From NCBI GenBank assembly GCA_026015225.1, contig JAOZGV010000073.1, positions 1 to 14,780 of the forward strand: a stretch of DNA of 14,780 nucleotides, written 5' to 3'. Below, piece after piece: positions 1 to 6,485 of the stretch (its first letter is position 1; each line of letters starts with the position of its first letter). This DNA comes from Candidatus Bathyarchaeota archaeon (GTDB lineage: Archaea > Thermoproteota > Bathyarchaeia > 40CM-2-53-6 > RBG-13-38-9). The notes under the pieces are model-generated. The model was not told the DNA's origin and ran no database searches. It saw nothing but the letters and a program-made list of their open reading frames with translations. Both the position numbers and the translations under genes were made by a program.

Positions 1-323
1 AATGTCTCCTCGGTTTCTCCTGAATAACTTACCACTATAAGCATAGTTTTCTCATTAGCATAGCCCGGAAGTTGATGATCTCTACATACTTCTATCGGTA
101 TTGAGACTCTATCTCCTATCCAATTCCTTATAATATCGCCACCTATAGCAGAACCGCCTAGCCCTGCGATAATTATATTCTTAATAGGTTTGGGAATCGT
201 TATATCATATTTATTACAGAGCTGAAAGCAGTTTATCATATAATTAGGAAAATTAATTATGGCTGTGCGCATATTTGATTTATCAATCTTTGTAGTATGA
301 TCTAAATCATCAATTAAGGACAT
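1..323 (-). CDS. Bifunctional phosphoglucose/phosphomannose isomerase, N-terminal part
   Basis: The first 107 codons are present; the gene runs off the left edge. The ATG is at 323-321. The translation carries the SIS sugar-phosphate isomerase fold: an IIIAGLGGSAIGGD loop near residues 49-62 and VVSYSGETEET near 97-107. These match the phosphate-binding segments of archaeal bifunctional PGI/PMI enzymes, which interconvert glucose-6-phosphate or mannose-6-phosphate with fructose-6-phosphate in the cytoplasm. The family is usually a little over 300 residues, so about two thirds is outside the window. It is divergent from the methyltransferase and ribosomal genes, with 77 bp between start codons. 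Another SIS protein cannot be fully excluded without the C-terminal half. Confidence 0.85.
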   Translation of the reverse strand, partial: MSLIDDLDHTTKIDKSNMRTAIINFPNYMINCFQLCNKYDITIPKPIKNIIIAGLGGSAIGGDIIRNWIGDRVSIPIEVCRDHQLPGYANEKTMLIVVSYSGETEET

Positions 324-384
324 AACATCATCACAATTTTATATCTTAGAATTTTTTGAAAAGTTTTACTTAAGAAAGTCTTTT

Positions 385-390
385 GGAGGG
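385..390 (+). promoter_or_regulatory. Shine-Dalgarno site that selects the ATG at 401
   Basis: GGAGGG at 385-390 lies 10 nt before the ATG at 401. The longer frame would open with TTG at 383, which overlaps this site and has no ribosome binding site of its own, so the ATG is the better start. Confidence 0.6.
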
Positions 391-400
391 ATCAGTTCGG

Positions 401-1276
401 ATGAGTGGAAAAGTAAAATTTGCATCAAAGCGCAGAGAGAAATTCATTTCGATTGCCATACCTTCTTCTTTAGTTAAAGATACACCCCATCTTCGAGAAA
501 AAGTATCAAAAATTGGTTTGATTGGTAGAATTGCTTCTATCTATAAGATAGAGGAGATAATTATCTATTTAGATAAATTTTATCCCGAGCAGTTTAAAGA
601 AGCACGGCTAATTAGTCTTATACTTGAATATATGGAGATGCCTCAATATCTTAGAAAATATACATTTAAAATAATGCCACAGTTGAAATATGTAGGTGTA
701 CTTCCTCCATTAAGGTCTCCCAACCATCTTGTTACTAATAAAATTGAAAAGCTCCGTGTTGGAGATATTAGAGAGGGCATTGTTATAAACTCTGAAAGAA
801 AGATCTCGTTAGTGAATATAGGATTCAAAAAATTAGCCAAAGTTAAATATTACTTTAAAGAAGGTTCAAGAGTCACTGTAAGAATAAAGAGTGTAAAGAA
901 AGAAATATGGGGCAGTCCTGTAAAAAAAGAAGGGATAAGCATATATTGGGGATATCGCGTTATTTTTCCAAAAATTTCCCTTGGGGACGTAATAAGAAGA
1001 ATGAAATATGATGTTATAATAGCGACTTCCAAACATGGAAGAAATGTTAATGAATGTATAAATGAATTAAATGATAAATGGGAAAAAGCAAAACGCATAC
1101 TTATTATATTTGGATCTCCAGCTCATGGAGTAGATGAACATCTATTAAAAGAAAATATAATTACAGATGATGTGACAAATTTCAAGATCAATATGATCCC
1201 CGATCAAGGAGTTGAGACTGTTAGAACTGAAGAAGCTGTTAATGCTTCTCTATCCATTCTCAATTTGCTAGATTAA
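401..1276 (+). CDS. SPOUT-superfamily RNA methyltransferase (COG2106 / SPOUT1 type)
   Basis: From the ATG the protein is 291 residues. The C-terminal part has the signature of the archaeal/eukaryotic SPOUT1 (C9orf114) family: WGYRV, then ILIIFGSPAHGVDEHLL, and finally MIPDQGVETVRTEEAVNASLSILN. In SPOUT enzymes these form the trefoil knot that binds S-adenosylmethionine. The middle section (about residues 115-170), rich in beta-prone stretches such as REGIVINSERK, fits the OB-like insert of this family. The gene is known as the usual head of the archaeal L3-L4-L23-L2 ribosomal protein operon and stands here 24 nt before L4, but L3 is missing between them. The exact RNA target is not visible from the sequence; rRNA is the natural guess from context. 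An in-frame TTG at 383 would add six residues. Confidence 0.88.
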   Translation: MSGKVKFASKRREKFISIAIPSSLVKDTPHLREKVSKIGLIGRIASIYKIEEIIIYLDKFYPEQFKEARLISLILEYMEMPQYLRKYTFKIMPQLKYVGVLPPLRSPNHLVTNKIEKLRVGDIREGIVINSERKISLVNIGFKKLAKVKYYFKEGSRVTVRIKSVKKEIWGSPVKKEGISIYWGYRVIFPKISLGDVIRRMKYDVIIATSKHGRNVNECINELNDKWEKAKRILIIFGSPAHGVDEHLLKENIITDDVTNFKINMIPDQGVETVRTEEAVNASLSILNLLD

Positions 1277-1300
1277 AATAACAAGCAGAGGGTAACCTAA

Positions 1301-2089
1301 TTGACTGAATCTACAGTTAAGATTTATAATTTGGAAGGAAAGTCTGCGGGTAAAACAAAGCTCCCAAATGTTTTTAGAACGCCACTTAGACCGGATGTAA
1401 TTAAAAGGGCAGTTGTTGCGATACAAACGCATAAACTACAGCCTAAGGGAAGAGATCCAATGGCTGGAAAGAGGACTACAGCAAAATCCCTAGGTGTAGG
1501 GAGGGGCATTTCAAGAATCCCAAGAGTAAAGGGTGAACGCTATCCAAAGGCTGGATCGGGTGGTTTTGCTCCGAATACAGTCGGTGGAAGATTGACACAT
1601 CCCCCAAGGGTCGAGAAGAAGATAAGCAAGAGAATAAATAAGAAAGAAAGAAAAATGGCACTCGCTTCAGCAATAGCTGCTACGGCTAATAAAGATGTTG
1701 TTTTAAAAAGAGGTCACAGAATTGAAAAAATTCCATCTTTCCCATTAATAGTGAGAGATAAATTACAGAATTTATCAAAAACAACTGAAACAAAGGATGT
1801 CTTAGCGAAACTCGGAGTCTGGGAAGATATCGAAAGAGTTCTGAGTAATATTAAAGTGAGGTCAAGAGGTGCGAGGGCACGAGGAAGGACTAAAAAACAT
1901 AGAATAGGTCCACTTATAGTAGTGGGTGAAAATAAAGGAATTATTAGGGCGGTTAGAAATATTACTGGTGTTGATGCAGTAGAGGTAGTTAATCTAAATG
2001 CTAGTCTTTTAGCACCAGGAACTCATCCAGGAAGGCTTACAATTTGGACAGAATCAGCGATTAAAAAAATGGAAGAATTTGGTTCTTGA
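1301..2089 (+). CDS. rpl4: Large-subunit ribosomal protein uL4 (archaeal L4/L1e type)
   Basis: A protein of 262 residues, the usual archaeal length. The long basic loop that reaches into the exit tunnel is present at about residues 45-105 (GRDPMAGKRTTAKSLGVGRG, then FAPNTVGGRLTHPPRVEKK). The C-terminal domain has RTKKHRIGPLIVVGENKG and LLAPGTHPGRLTIWTESAI. The start is TTG, with GAGGG at 1287-1291 upstream. The stop overlaps the start of L23 by four bases, which indicates translational coupling. It binds 23S rRNA early in 50S assembly. L3, normally the preceding gene in archaea, is not here. Confidence 0.97.
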   Translation: MTESTVKIYNLEGKSAGKTKLPNVFRTPLRPDVIKRAVVAIQTHKLQPKGRDPMAGKRTTAKSLGVGRGISRIPRVKGERYPKAGSGGFAPNTVGGRLTHPPRVEKKISKRINKKERKMALASAIAATANKDVVLKRGHRIEKIPSFPLIVRDKLQNLSKTTETKDVLAKLGVWEDIERVLSNIKVRSRGARARGRTKKHRIGPLIVVGENKGIIRAVRNITGVDAVEVVNLNASLLAPGTHPGRLTIWTESAIKKMEEFGS

Positions 2090-2376
2090 TAGAGGTGTTA
2101 ACGAATTTGGTCAAATTAGGTCTTCAAGATATTATCAAATACCCACTCATTTCAGAGGATACTGTTTCGCTAATTGAGGCAGAAAACAAGCTTACATTCA
2201 TTGTAGACTTGAGAGCAAAAAAGAGAGACGTAATTAATGCAGTAGAATCTTTATATGAGGTCGAGGTGGAAAAAGTTAATACAGTAATTACACCCGATGG
2301 GATTAAAAAAGCATATGTAAAGCTAAATCCAGAATTTAAAGCTGCAGACTTAGCAGTAAAATTAGGAGTATTCTGA
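2086..2376 (+). CDS. rpl23: Large-subunit ribosomal protein uL23
   Basis: The protein is 96 residues. It has the archaeal uL23 pattern: IIKYPLISEDTVSLIE near residues 16-31, the rRNA-binding LTFIVDLRAKKRDVINAVESLY, then VEKVNTVITPDGIKKAYVKL. The start is the TTG that overlaps the L4 stop (TTGA at 2086-2089). A GTG nine bases later is a possible alternative and would remove three residues. uL23 sits at the tunnel exit and is a docking site for SRP and nascent-chain factors. Confidence 0.96.
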   Translation: MIEVLTNLVKLGLQDIIKYPLISEDTVSLIEAENKLTFIVDLRAKKRDVINAVESLYEVEVEKVNTVITPDGIKKAYVKLNPEFKAADLAVKLGVF

Positions 2377-2391
2377 GGATTGATTTAAAGA

Positions 2392-3120
2392 ATGGGTAAA
2401 AGAATACTTGTAAGACGAAGAGGGAGGGGAGTTGGAGTTTTTAAGGCTCCTACGCATCGGAGAGTAGCTCCTGTTTCTTATCCTCCTGAAGACAGGCCGG
2501 ATCAAACTCATAAAGGATTTGTAAAGGATTTAGTTCATGATCCTGGAAGAGGTTCACCGCTTGCTCTTTTAAAATTTGATAATCAAGAATGTTATATTGC
2601 TGCTCCTGAGGGGTTAAGCGTAGATCAGGATGTTTACATTGGAGAGACATCTCCTATAGAGATTGGAAACATCCTTCCTTTAGGGAAGATTCCAGCAGGA
2701 AATTTCGTCTGCAATATTGAAAGTAGACCTGGGGATGGAGGAAAATTTGCAAGAAGCTCTGGTTCTTATGGTACCTTAGTCGCTCATACTCCGAGGGGTA
2801 CTGAAATAAAATTACCTTCGAAGAAGACTATCTTTTTAGATAAAAGATGTCGTGCGACTATAGGCATAACAGCTGGTGCCGGAAGAGCCGATAAACCATT
2901 CCTCAAATCTGGAAGAAAGTTAAAACTAATGAAGTCCAAGGGCAGAAAATATCCAATTGTGAAAGGGACTGCAATGATATCTGCGTCCCATCCTTATGGT
3001 GGAGGCAGGCATAAGCATGCTGGAAAACCCACTACTGTATCGAGGGACGCACCACCCGGTAGAAAGGTTGGACTTATAGCAGCAAAACAGTCAGGTAGAG
3101 CAAAAAGACGAAAACCATAA
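2392..3120 (+). CDS. rpl2: Large-subunit ribosomal protein uL2
   Basis: The protein is 242 residues, the full archaeal length. Visible landmarks are the basic N-terminus (MGKRILVRRRGRGVG), the central SH3/OB-like region, and the C-terminal GGGRHKHAGKPTTVSRDAPP with the conserved His in GGGRH that lies near the peptidyl transferase centre. The gene starts 15 nt after L23, with GAGG at 2375-2378 overlapping the L23 stop. A hairpin and T tract follow directly. In most archaea S19, L22 and S3 continue the operon; here it ends and the next gene points the other way. Confidence 0.98.
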   Translation: MGKRILVRRRGRGVGVFKAPTHRRVAPVSYPPEDRPDQTHKGFVKDLVHDPGRGSPLALLKFDNQECYIAAPEGLSVDQDVYIGETSPIEIGNILPLGKIPAGNFVCNIESRPGDGGKFARSSGSYGTLVAHTPRGTEIKLPSKKTIFLDKRCRATIGITAGAGRADKPFLKSGRKLKLMKSKGRKYPIVKGTAMISASHPYGGGRHKHAGKPTTVSRDAPPGRKVGLIAAKQSGRAKRRKP

Positions 3121-3127
3121 GAATGTA

Positions 3128-3168
3128 AGCTTAATGTTAAATTAAGCTCTATCATAACTCTTTTTTTT
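3128..3168 (+). terminator. Hairpin plus T tract ending the ribosomal unit
   Basis: AGCTTAA (3128-3134) and TTAAGCT (3142-3148) form a 7-bp stem with a 7-nt loop. Eight T follow at 3161-3168, already inside the end of the convergent deoxyhypusine synthase gene. Archaeal termination depends mostly on the T tract; the stem may be incidental. Confidence 0.45.
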
Positions 3169-4216
3169 CATACCTTAATAGTAATTTTTTTCCCATCCAC
3201 TCAAATACAGGAACTTTTCGTGACAGCTTTCTATATCTTTCGCTCATTGCCTGAGCAACTATTGGTAATGCTATCGTAGCATCGGTATAACAAGTTGTCT
3301 TTTCTGCTTTGTTTTTGATTTTTCCCCAACTTTGCCCTTCTTCTAAAGTACAACCACTAAGACCCCCCCACATTGGCATGTCTGTAGTTATTTGGATAGC
3401 ATAGTCATGACTCGTATCTTTTCCAGTCTGGTAACTTGCAATAACAGCCGTCTGCTGGATAAAGTTCTTAGGTATTCCTCCACCAATATAGATAACTCCA
3501 CTTTTTTTTGTCTCCTCTGTAATGAGTGAACTCTCATCAACATCTTTCAAGCTATCTAAAATTATATTTCTATCTTTCCTCCTGTTTGCGAACATAATGC
3601 TAAATCCTAGAGCGCTATCGCAAAGAGCAGGAGAAAATATCGGGATTCTATGATTGAATGAAGTAGATAATATAGATTCAGTATTACCTTTTTTTTCTGA
3701 AACTACTTCACCCAATATTTGAAGGATCTCGCGAGAAGAGTAGCGATAGTCATCTTTCAACAGGAAACAAAATTCGTCGCTAACCCATCTATCTAATTTG
3801 TATAATCTATCTTCACTTGCAAAAATATCATAGATTCGATCGATTCGATTTCTTCGAAGTTCGACATCATTTGCAAGGTGGCTACCGATAAAGTGCCTTC
3901 CGCCCATAGCTTCGAATAAATCATGGTATATATTGGCTCCTGTAGTCACGATTGCATCAATCATCCTCTTCTTTATGAGGAAAATTACTATATTCTTCAT
4001 ACCAGCTGGAACCATAGCCCCTGCCAATCCAAGCCATATAACGATCTCCTTCTCCTGTAACATTTTACTCCATACTTCGACAACTTCAGCAAGCTTCCTT
4101 CCTTGAAATCCAGTTAGGAGCATTTCCTTAATTAGTTCGCTTACTTTTTTGTCATTGCCAACTTTTATTGGGACGGTGGGTTTTTTTAGAATTTTTTTTC
4201 TCATTTTTTGGTGCAC
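3152..4216 (-). CDS. dys: Deoxyhypusine synthase
   Basis: A protein of 354 residues that transfers the aminobutyl group of spermidine to the acceptor lysine of aIF5A, using NAD, as the first step of hypusine formation. Recognisable segments: LGLAGAMVPAGMKNIV (63-78), TTGANIYHDL (91-100), FSPALCDSALG near 194-204, IYIGGGIPKNFIQQ (242-255), DMPMWGGLSGCT (279-290), and the active-site stretch SWGKIKNKAEK with the catalytic lysine at 299. Sequence and length suggest an active enzyme. The start is GTG at 4216-4214; an ATG four codons later (4204) is the alternative. Neither has a Shine-Dalgarno site, while a TATA-like box lies about 35-40 nt upstream, so a very short leader is likely. It converges with the L2 gene. 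Confidence 0.95.
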   Translation of the reverse strand: MHQKMRKKILKKPTVPIKVGNDKKVSELIKEMLLTGFQGRKLAEVVEVWSKMLQEKEIVIWLGLAGAMVPAGMKNIVIFLIKKRMIDAIVTTGANIYHDLFEAMGGRHFIGSHLANDVELRRNRIDRIYDIFASEDRLYKLDRWVSDEFCFLLKDDYRYSSREILQILGEVVSEKKGNTESILSTSFNHRIPIFSPALCDSALGFSIMFANRRKDRNIILDSLKDVDESSLITEETKKSGVIYIGGGIPKNFIQQTAVIASYQTGKDTSHDYAIQITTDMPMWGGLSGCTLEEGQSWGKIKNKAEKTTCYTDATIALPIVAQAMSERYRKLSRKVPVFEWMGKKLLLRYEKKEL

Positions 4217-4247
4217 TTTCTTAATTAAGCAGTAGATTTTACAGGAT

Positions 4248-4258
4248 TCCTATAAAGG
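4248..4258 (-). promoter_or_regulatory. TATA box for deoxyhypusine synthase
   Basis: On the minus strand CCTTTATAGGA lies at 4258-4248. A start point about 26 nt downstream would fall near 4227, some 10 nt before the GTG, which fits the absence of a ribosome binding site. Confidence 0.5.
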
Positions 4259-4297
4259 TTTAATCTAATTTATGTGATTGATTGCTTCTGTAAAGAA

Positions 4298-4313
4298 TTA
4301 GCGCGCACGCTAA
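4298..4313. repeat. CG element 1, near-palindrome
   Basis: The sequence TTAGCGCGCACGCTAA is almost its own reverse complement, with outer arms TTAGCG and CGCTAA. It is the leftmost of several CG-alternating tracts in the intergenic gaps of 4217-9832. On the minus strand it directly follows an AT-rich stretch (ATTATTTA), as the other promoter-side copies do. Confidence 0.5.
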
Positions 4314-4512
4314 ATAATACTTTTCAATATTTAATATTTAGTAAAAATGATACAATTCTCTAAGTTGATTGAAATGAATGAGAAGGAAGAGTTTTGAGGG
4401 AGAAACGTAGTACCTTCTTCAACGGGTTCGAATCCAATTCACCGAATTTTTAAATGTAAATATTTTAGAGAGAATAATTAAATAAAATTAACACAAAAAA
4501 TAATCCATTCAA

Positions 4513-4520
4513 TTATAAAA
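4513..4520 (+). promoter_or_regulatory. TATA box for the membrane protein gene at 4551
   Basis: TTATAAAA at 4513-4520 lies about 34 nt before the ATG. Transcription would begin near 4542, giving a leader of roughly 10 nt. Confidence 0.45.
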
Positions 4521-4550
4521 ATCTCAAGAGTAGATTAGGGAAGTAGGAAG

Positions 4551-4826
4551 ATGAAAGAAGAGACAAGAGAATATTTAAAACGTAATGGGGGAATATTCTT
4601 TTTTACCCTTGTAATTATCGGAATAATCCTTTTTTCCGAATTAATGAAATTCCCCTTAGAAAAATTCAAGTTAGTAATAATGCTGATGGCACTATTCATT
4701 ATATGGCAAGCTCTTTCACAAGCACTTCGATATGAGTCAAAAGAACTCCAAAAGAAAGTTATGATGGTAATAACCATTATGATAGTCATTTTATATATTC
4801 TCGGACTGACTGTCTTTTCATTTTAA
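4551..4826 (+). CDS. Small integral membrane protein, function unknown
   Basis: The protein is 91 residues and not recognised. It has a charged N-terminus (MKEETREYLKRNGG), then three hydrophobic segments at about 13-31, 39-57 and 70-91. The second loop is basic and acidic (RYESKELQKK). No catalytic motif is visible. Its stop codon overlaps the end of the convergent alcohol dehydrogenase gene by four bases (4823-4826). A TATA-like box and the purine-rich TAGGGAAGTAGGAAG before the ATG support expression. It could be a small transporter component or an accessory membrane protein; nothing in the sequence decides. Confidence 0.65.
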   Translation: MKEETREYLKRNGGIFFFTLVIIGIILFSELMKFPLEKFKLVIMLMALFIIWQALSQALRYESKELQKKVMMVITIMIVILYILGLTVFSF

Positions 4827-6052
4827 TCTCTAAAAGAGAACACCGCTTTAATTGCCTTGCTTTGCTCTCGCTTTCTCAATATCTTGAATGCTTTTGCATA
4901 GTCTTCCAAGGAATATACGTGAGTAACCATCCAGTCCAAATTAATAATTCCTTCCTTCAATAAGTAAATTGTCAGTTCGAATGATTTCCAAGTTTTGCCC
5001 TTGAACTTATCAGAATTAGAGTAGTAAGTCGCAGCTTGGACTGTCAACTCTTGTGCGAAGACCGCCGTCCAATCGATGCCTTTAGTGATTCCCGGCATGC
5101 CGACTAGAACAACACGTCCTCCTGATCGTGTGAAACGAATAGCGTCATCTATCGCATCACTGCTCCCAACACATTCAAATGTTCTATCGGCTCCGCCGGA
5201 AAAAACGCGTTTACCAATTATAGGAGTTTTAATCTTTCCGCCGGTGAGTTTAGCAATTTCATCATAAACATCAATATCTTTTGCAAGGATCACATCGCTT
5301 GCGCCAAGTTTGCGTGCAGCATCTGCTTGAAAAGTGTATCGCGCTAGAACCAAGACATTAGCCTTTGAATCCAATGCACGAAGGACAGCTATGATGCATA
5401 AACCGATGGTGCCTGCTCCAATGATTAAGACAGTTTCATCATCTGAAGGGAAGTTGTTAACAACCGCATGCAAACCAACAGAAATAGGTTCTATCATGAT
5501 AGCATTCTCATCACTAATACTATCAGGAACTCGATGAATCTGAGTGAAATGAGCTGCAAAATAGGAACTCCAACTTCCACCAGTGTCTTTACAGGAACCT
5601 GTAAGAAATCCTGGGGACAAGGTTCCCTCAGTTGTCCGTTCACACAGATTTATCTCACCCTTTGAACAACGTTGACACAGTTTCTTAAATCCACGAGGAA
5701 TGCACCATAGAAGGGGATTTACAGCTATACATTCCCCAACCTTCCAACCTCCACCTTTTTGCCCGATTTCAGCGATAGTCCCAATAGATTCATGTCCCAT
5801 AGTGAATGGTGAAGAAATGAATGGAGAATAGTATGGACTTGTGTGAAGATGAATAGTTTGTAAATCACTTCCACAGATTCCTCCATAACGTGTTTTGATC
5901 TTGAGCCATTCTTTATTTGGAAGATTAGGTTGCGATATTTCAGTAAGGTAAGTACAAGAAAGACCACTCCATAGAATCGATGGAATAACTTTACCAAGAG
6001 TTTTGCCAAGTAAATAACGTGGAATAGTTGCATTAAATTGAATTGCTTGCAT
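4823..6052 (-). CDS. Zinc-dependent medium-chain alcohol dehydrogenase
   Basis: The protein is 409 residues with the full MDR architecture. The N-terminal catalytic domain has GGICGSD (catalytic-zinc Cys60) and MGHESIG (His87, Glu88). A structural-zinc lobe carries Cys117, Cys126, Cys129 and Cys137. Glu188 lies in MIEPISVGLHAV. The Rossmann NAD(P) loop IGAGTIGL is at 211-218, and FECVGSSDAI is near 292-301. It resembles the threonine/sorbitol dehydrogenase branch; the substrate is not predictable, though a sugar alcohol or polyol would fit the glycosyltransferase and radical SAM neighbours. The ATG lies about 26 nt from a TATA-like box, suggesting a leaderless mRNA, with CG element 2 between box and start. 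Arginine codons include many CGN, unlike the AGR-rich ribosomal genes, which hints at different ancestry. Confidence 0.93.
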   Translation of the reverse strand: MQAIQFNATIPRYLLGKTLGKVIPSILWSGLSCTYLTEISQPNLPNKEWLKIKTRYGGICGSDLQTIHLHTSPYYSPFISSPFTMGHESIGTIAEIGQKGGGWKVGECIAVNPLLWCIPRGFKKLCQRCSKGEINLCERTTEGTLSPGFLTGSCKDTGGSWSSYFAAHFTQIHRVPDSISDENAIMIEPISVGLHAVVNNFPSDDETVLIIGAGTIGLCIIAVLRALDSKANVLVLARYTFQADAARKLGASDVILAKDIDVYDEIAKLTGGKIKTPIIGKRVFSGGADRTFECVGSSDAIDDAIRFTRSGGRVVLVGMPGITKGIDWTAVFAQELTVQAATYYSNSDKFKGKTWKSFELTIYLLKEGIINLDWMVTHVYSLEDYAKAFKILRKREQSKAIKAVFSFRD

Positions 6053-6055
6053 AAA

Positions 6056-6083
6056 GCGCGCCCGCTCCCGTTCATTATATATT
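6056..6083 (-). promoter_or_regulatory. Promoter of the alcohol dehydrogenase with CG element 2
   Basis: On the minus strand a TATA-like AATATATAAT (about 6083-6074) is followed by GCGGGCGCGC at 6065-6056 and then the ATG at 6052. Box-to-start distance is about 26 nt, so the CG tract would occupy roughly -4 to -13 of a leaderless transcript. Confidence 0.5.
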
Positions 6084-6133
6084 ATTAATATACCTCTAGG
6101 TTTCTAAAGAATAATACCAGAGATGATAATCAG

Positions 6134-6283
6134 ATGAAAGATTACATATGTGTACAAGTTGAAAATCACAAAGAAATTGGGAAAACAATTACTGAATATC
6201 AAAAGGATGGTTGGCGTCTTCATACTTATCAAGCAACTGGACGAGATATCTGGATCAAACATTATTTACTTTTTGAAAGATAA
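6134..6283 (+). CDS. Small DUF4177-like protein
   Basis: A 49-residue frame starting MKDYICVQVENHKEIGKTI. The tail half, ITEYQKDGWRLHTYQATG followed by a beta-prone IKHYLLFER end, matches the layout of DUF4177 proteins (a short strand, a helix ending in a GWRL motif, then strands). The function of that family is unknown. Its stop codon (TAA, 6281-6283) is followed with no gap by the ATG of a second tiny frame, so the two are probably translated together. There is no strong ribosome binding site. It lies between two CG elements. Confidence 0.6.
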   Translation: MKDYICVQVENHKEIGKTITEYQKDGWRLHTYQATGRDIWIKHYLLFER

Positions 6284-6421
6284 ATGACTTATAATAGTTA
6301 CAAATTACAACGCCCAAATATTCGAAGCTATTGGATTAATCATGCTTTAACTGAGAAAAAGGGATTAATATTCTTACTATTAATAATAAATTTGATAATA
6401 ATTGACGAATTTATGGTTTGA
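6284..6421 (+). CDS. Tiny single-helix membrane protein
   Basis: A 45-residue frame whose ATG follows the preceding stop codon directly. The first 26 residues are polar and basic (MTYNSYKLQRPNIRSYWINH); residues about 27-40 form a short hydrophobic segment (GLIFLLLIINLIII), with a short acidic tail. The tight coupling to the upstream frame is the main reason to believe in it. No family is recognised. Such a frame could be fortuitous in AT-rich DNA. Confidence 0.4.
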   Translation: MTYNSYKLQRPNIRSYWINHALTEKKGLIFLLLIINLIIIDEFMV

Positions 6422-6434
6422 TAATATTATTCGT

Positions 6435-6445
6435 CGCGCGCGCGC
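6435..6445. repeat. CG element 3 upstream of the first radical SAM gene
   Basis: An 11-nt alternating tract CGCGCGCGCGC followed by TTG. It is preceded by AT-rich ATAATATTATT (6421-6431), which could be the TATA box. This places the tract just before the expected start point near 6450, about 40 nt before the ATG at 6486. Confidence 0.55.
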
Positions 6446-6485
6446 TTGACCACAATCATGCATGGTTAACTGAGTCGATTGGTTT

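Larger units (their letters stand above)
4217..4550. other. Intergenic region between divergent genes, no gene seen
   Basis: This 334-bp AT-rich gap contains the promoter of the minus-strand synthase, a CG-rich near-palindrome (4298-4313) and the promoter of the gene at 4551. It also holds an isolated GGGTTCGAATCC at 4425-4436 that looks like a tRNA T arm. A possible 7-bp pairing joins GAGAAGG (4380-4386) and CCTTCTT (4413-4419). No D arm, acceptor partner or reading frame of useful length accompanies the T-arm-like sequence, so no RNA gene is called. Confidence 0.5.

Noticed and set aside
4380..4419. Seven-pair stem GAGAAGG/CCTTCTT as a small RNA
   Set aside because: The loop is 26 nt, the stem is all purine against pyrimidine, and no promoter or conserved box is attached; chance pairing is likely.
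4425..4436. GGGTTCGAATCC, a perfect-looking tRNA T arm, as a sign of a tRNA or a split-tRNA 3' half
   Set aside because: The T stem pairs at only two or three positions, the following seven bases (TCACCGA) have no acceptor partner upstream, and no D arm is present. As an att repeat of tRNA-Arg it has the wrong orientation.
5725..6075. A 116-residue minus-strand frame overlapping the start of the alcohol dehydrogenase
   Set aside because: It is another frame of the same DNA. The dehydrogenase frame carries all zinc-binding motifs there.
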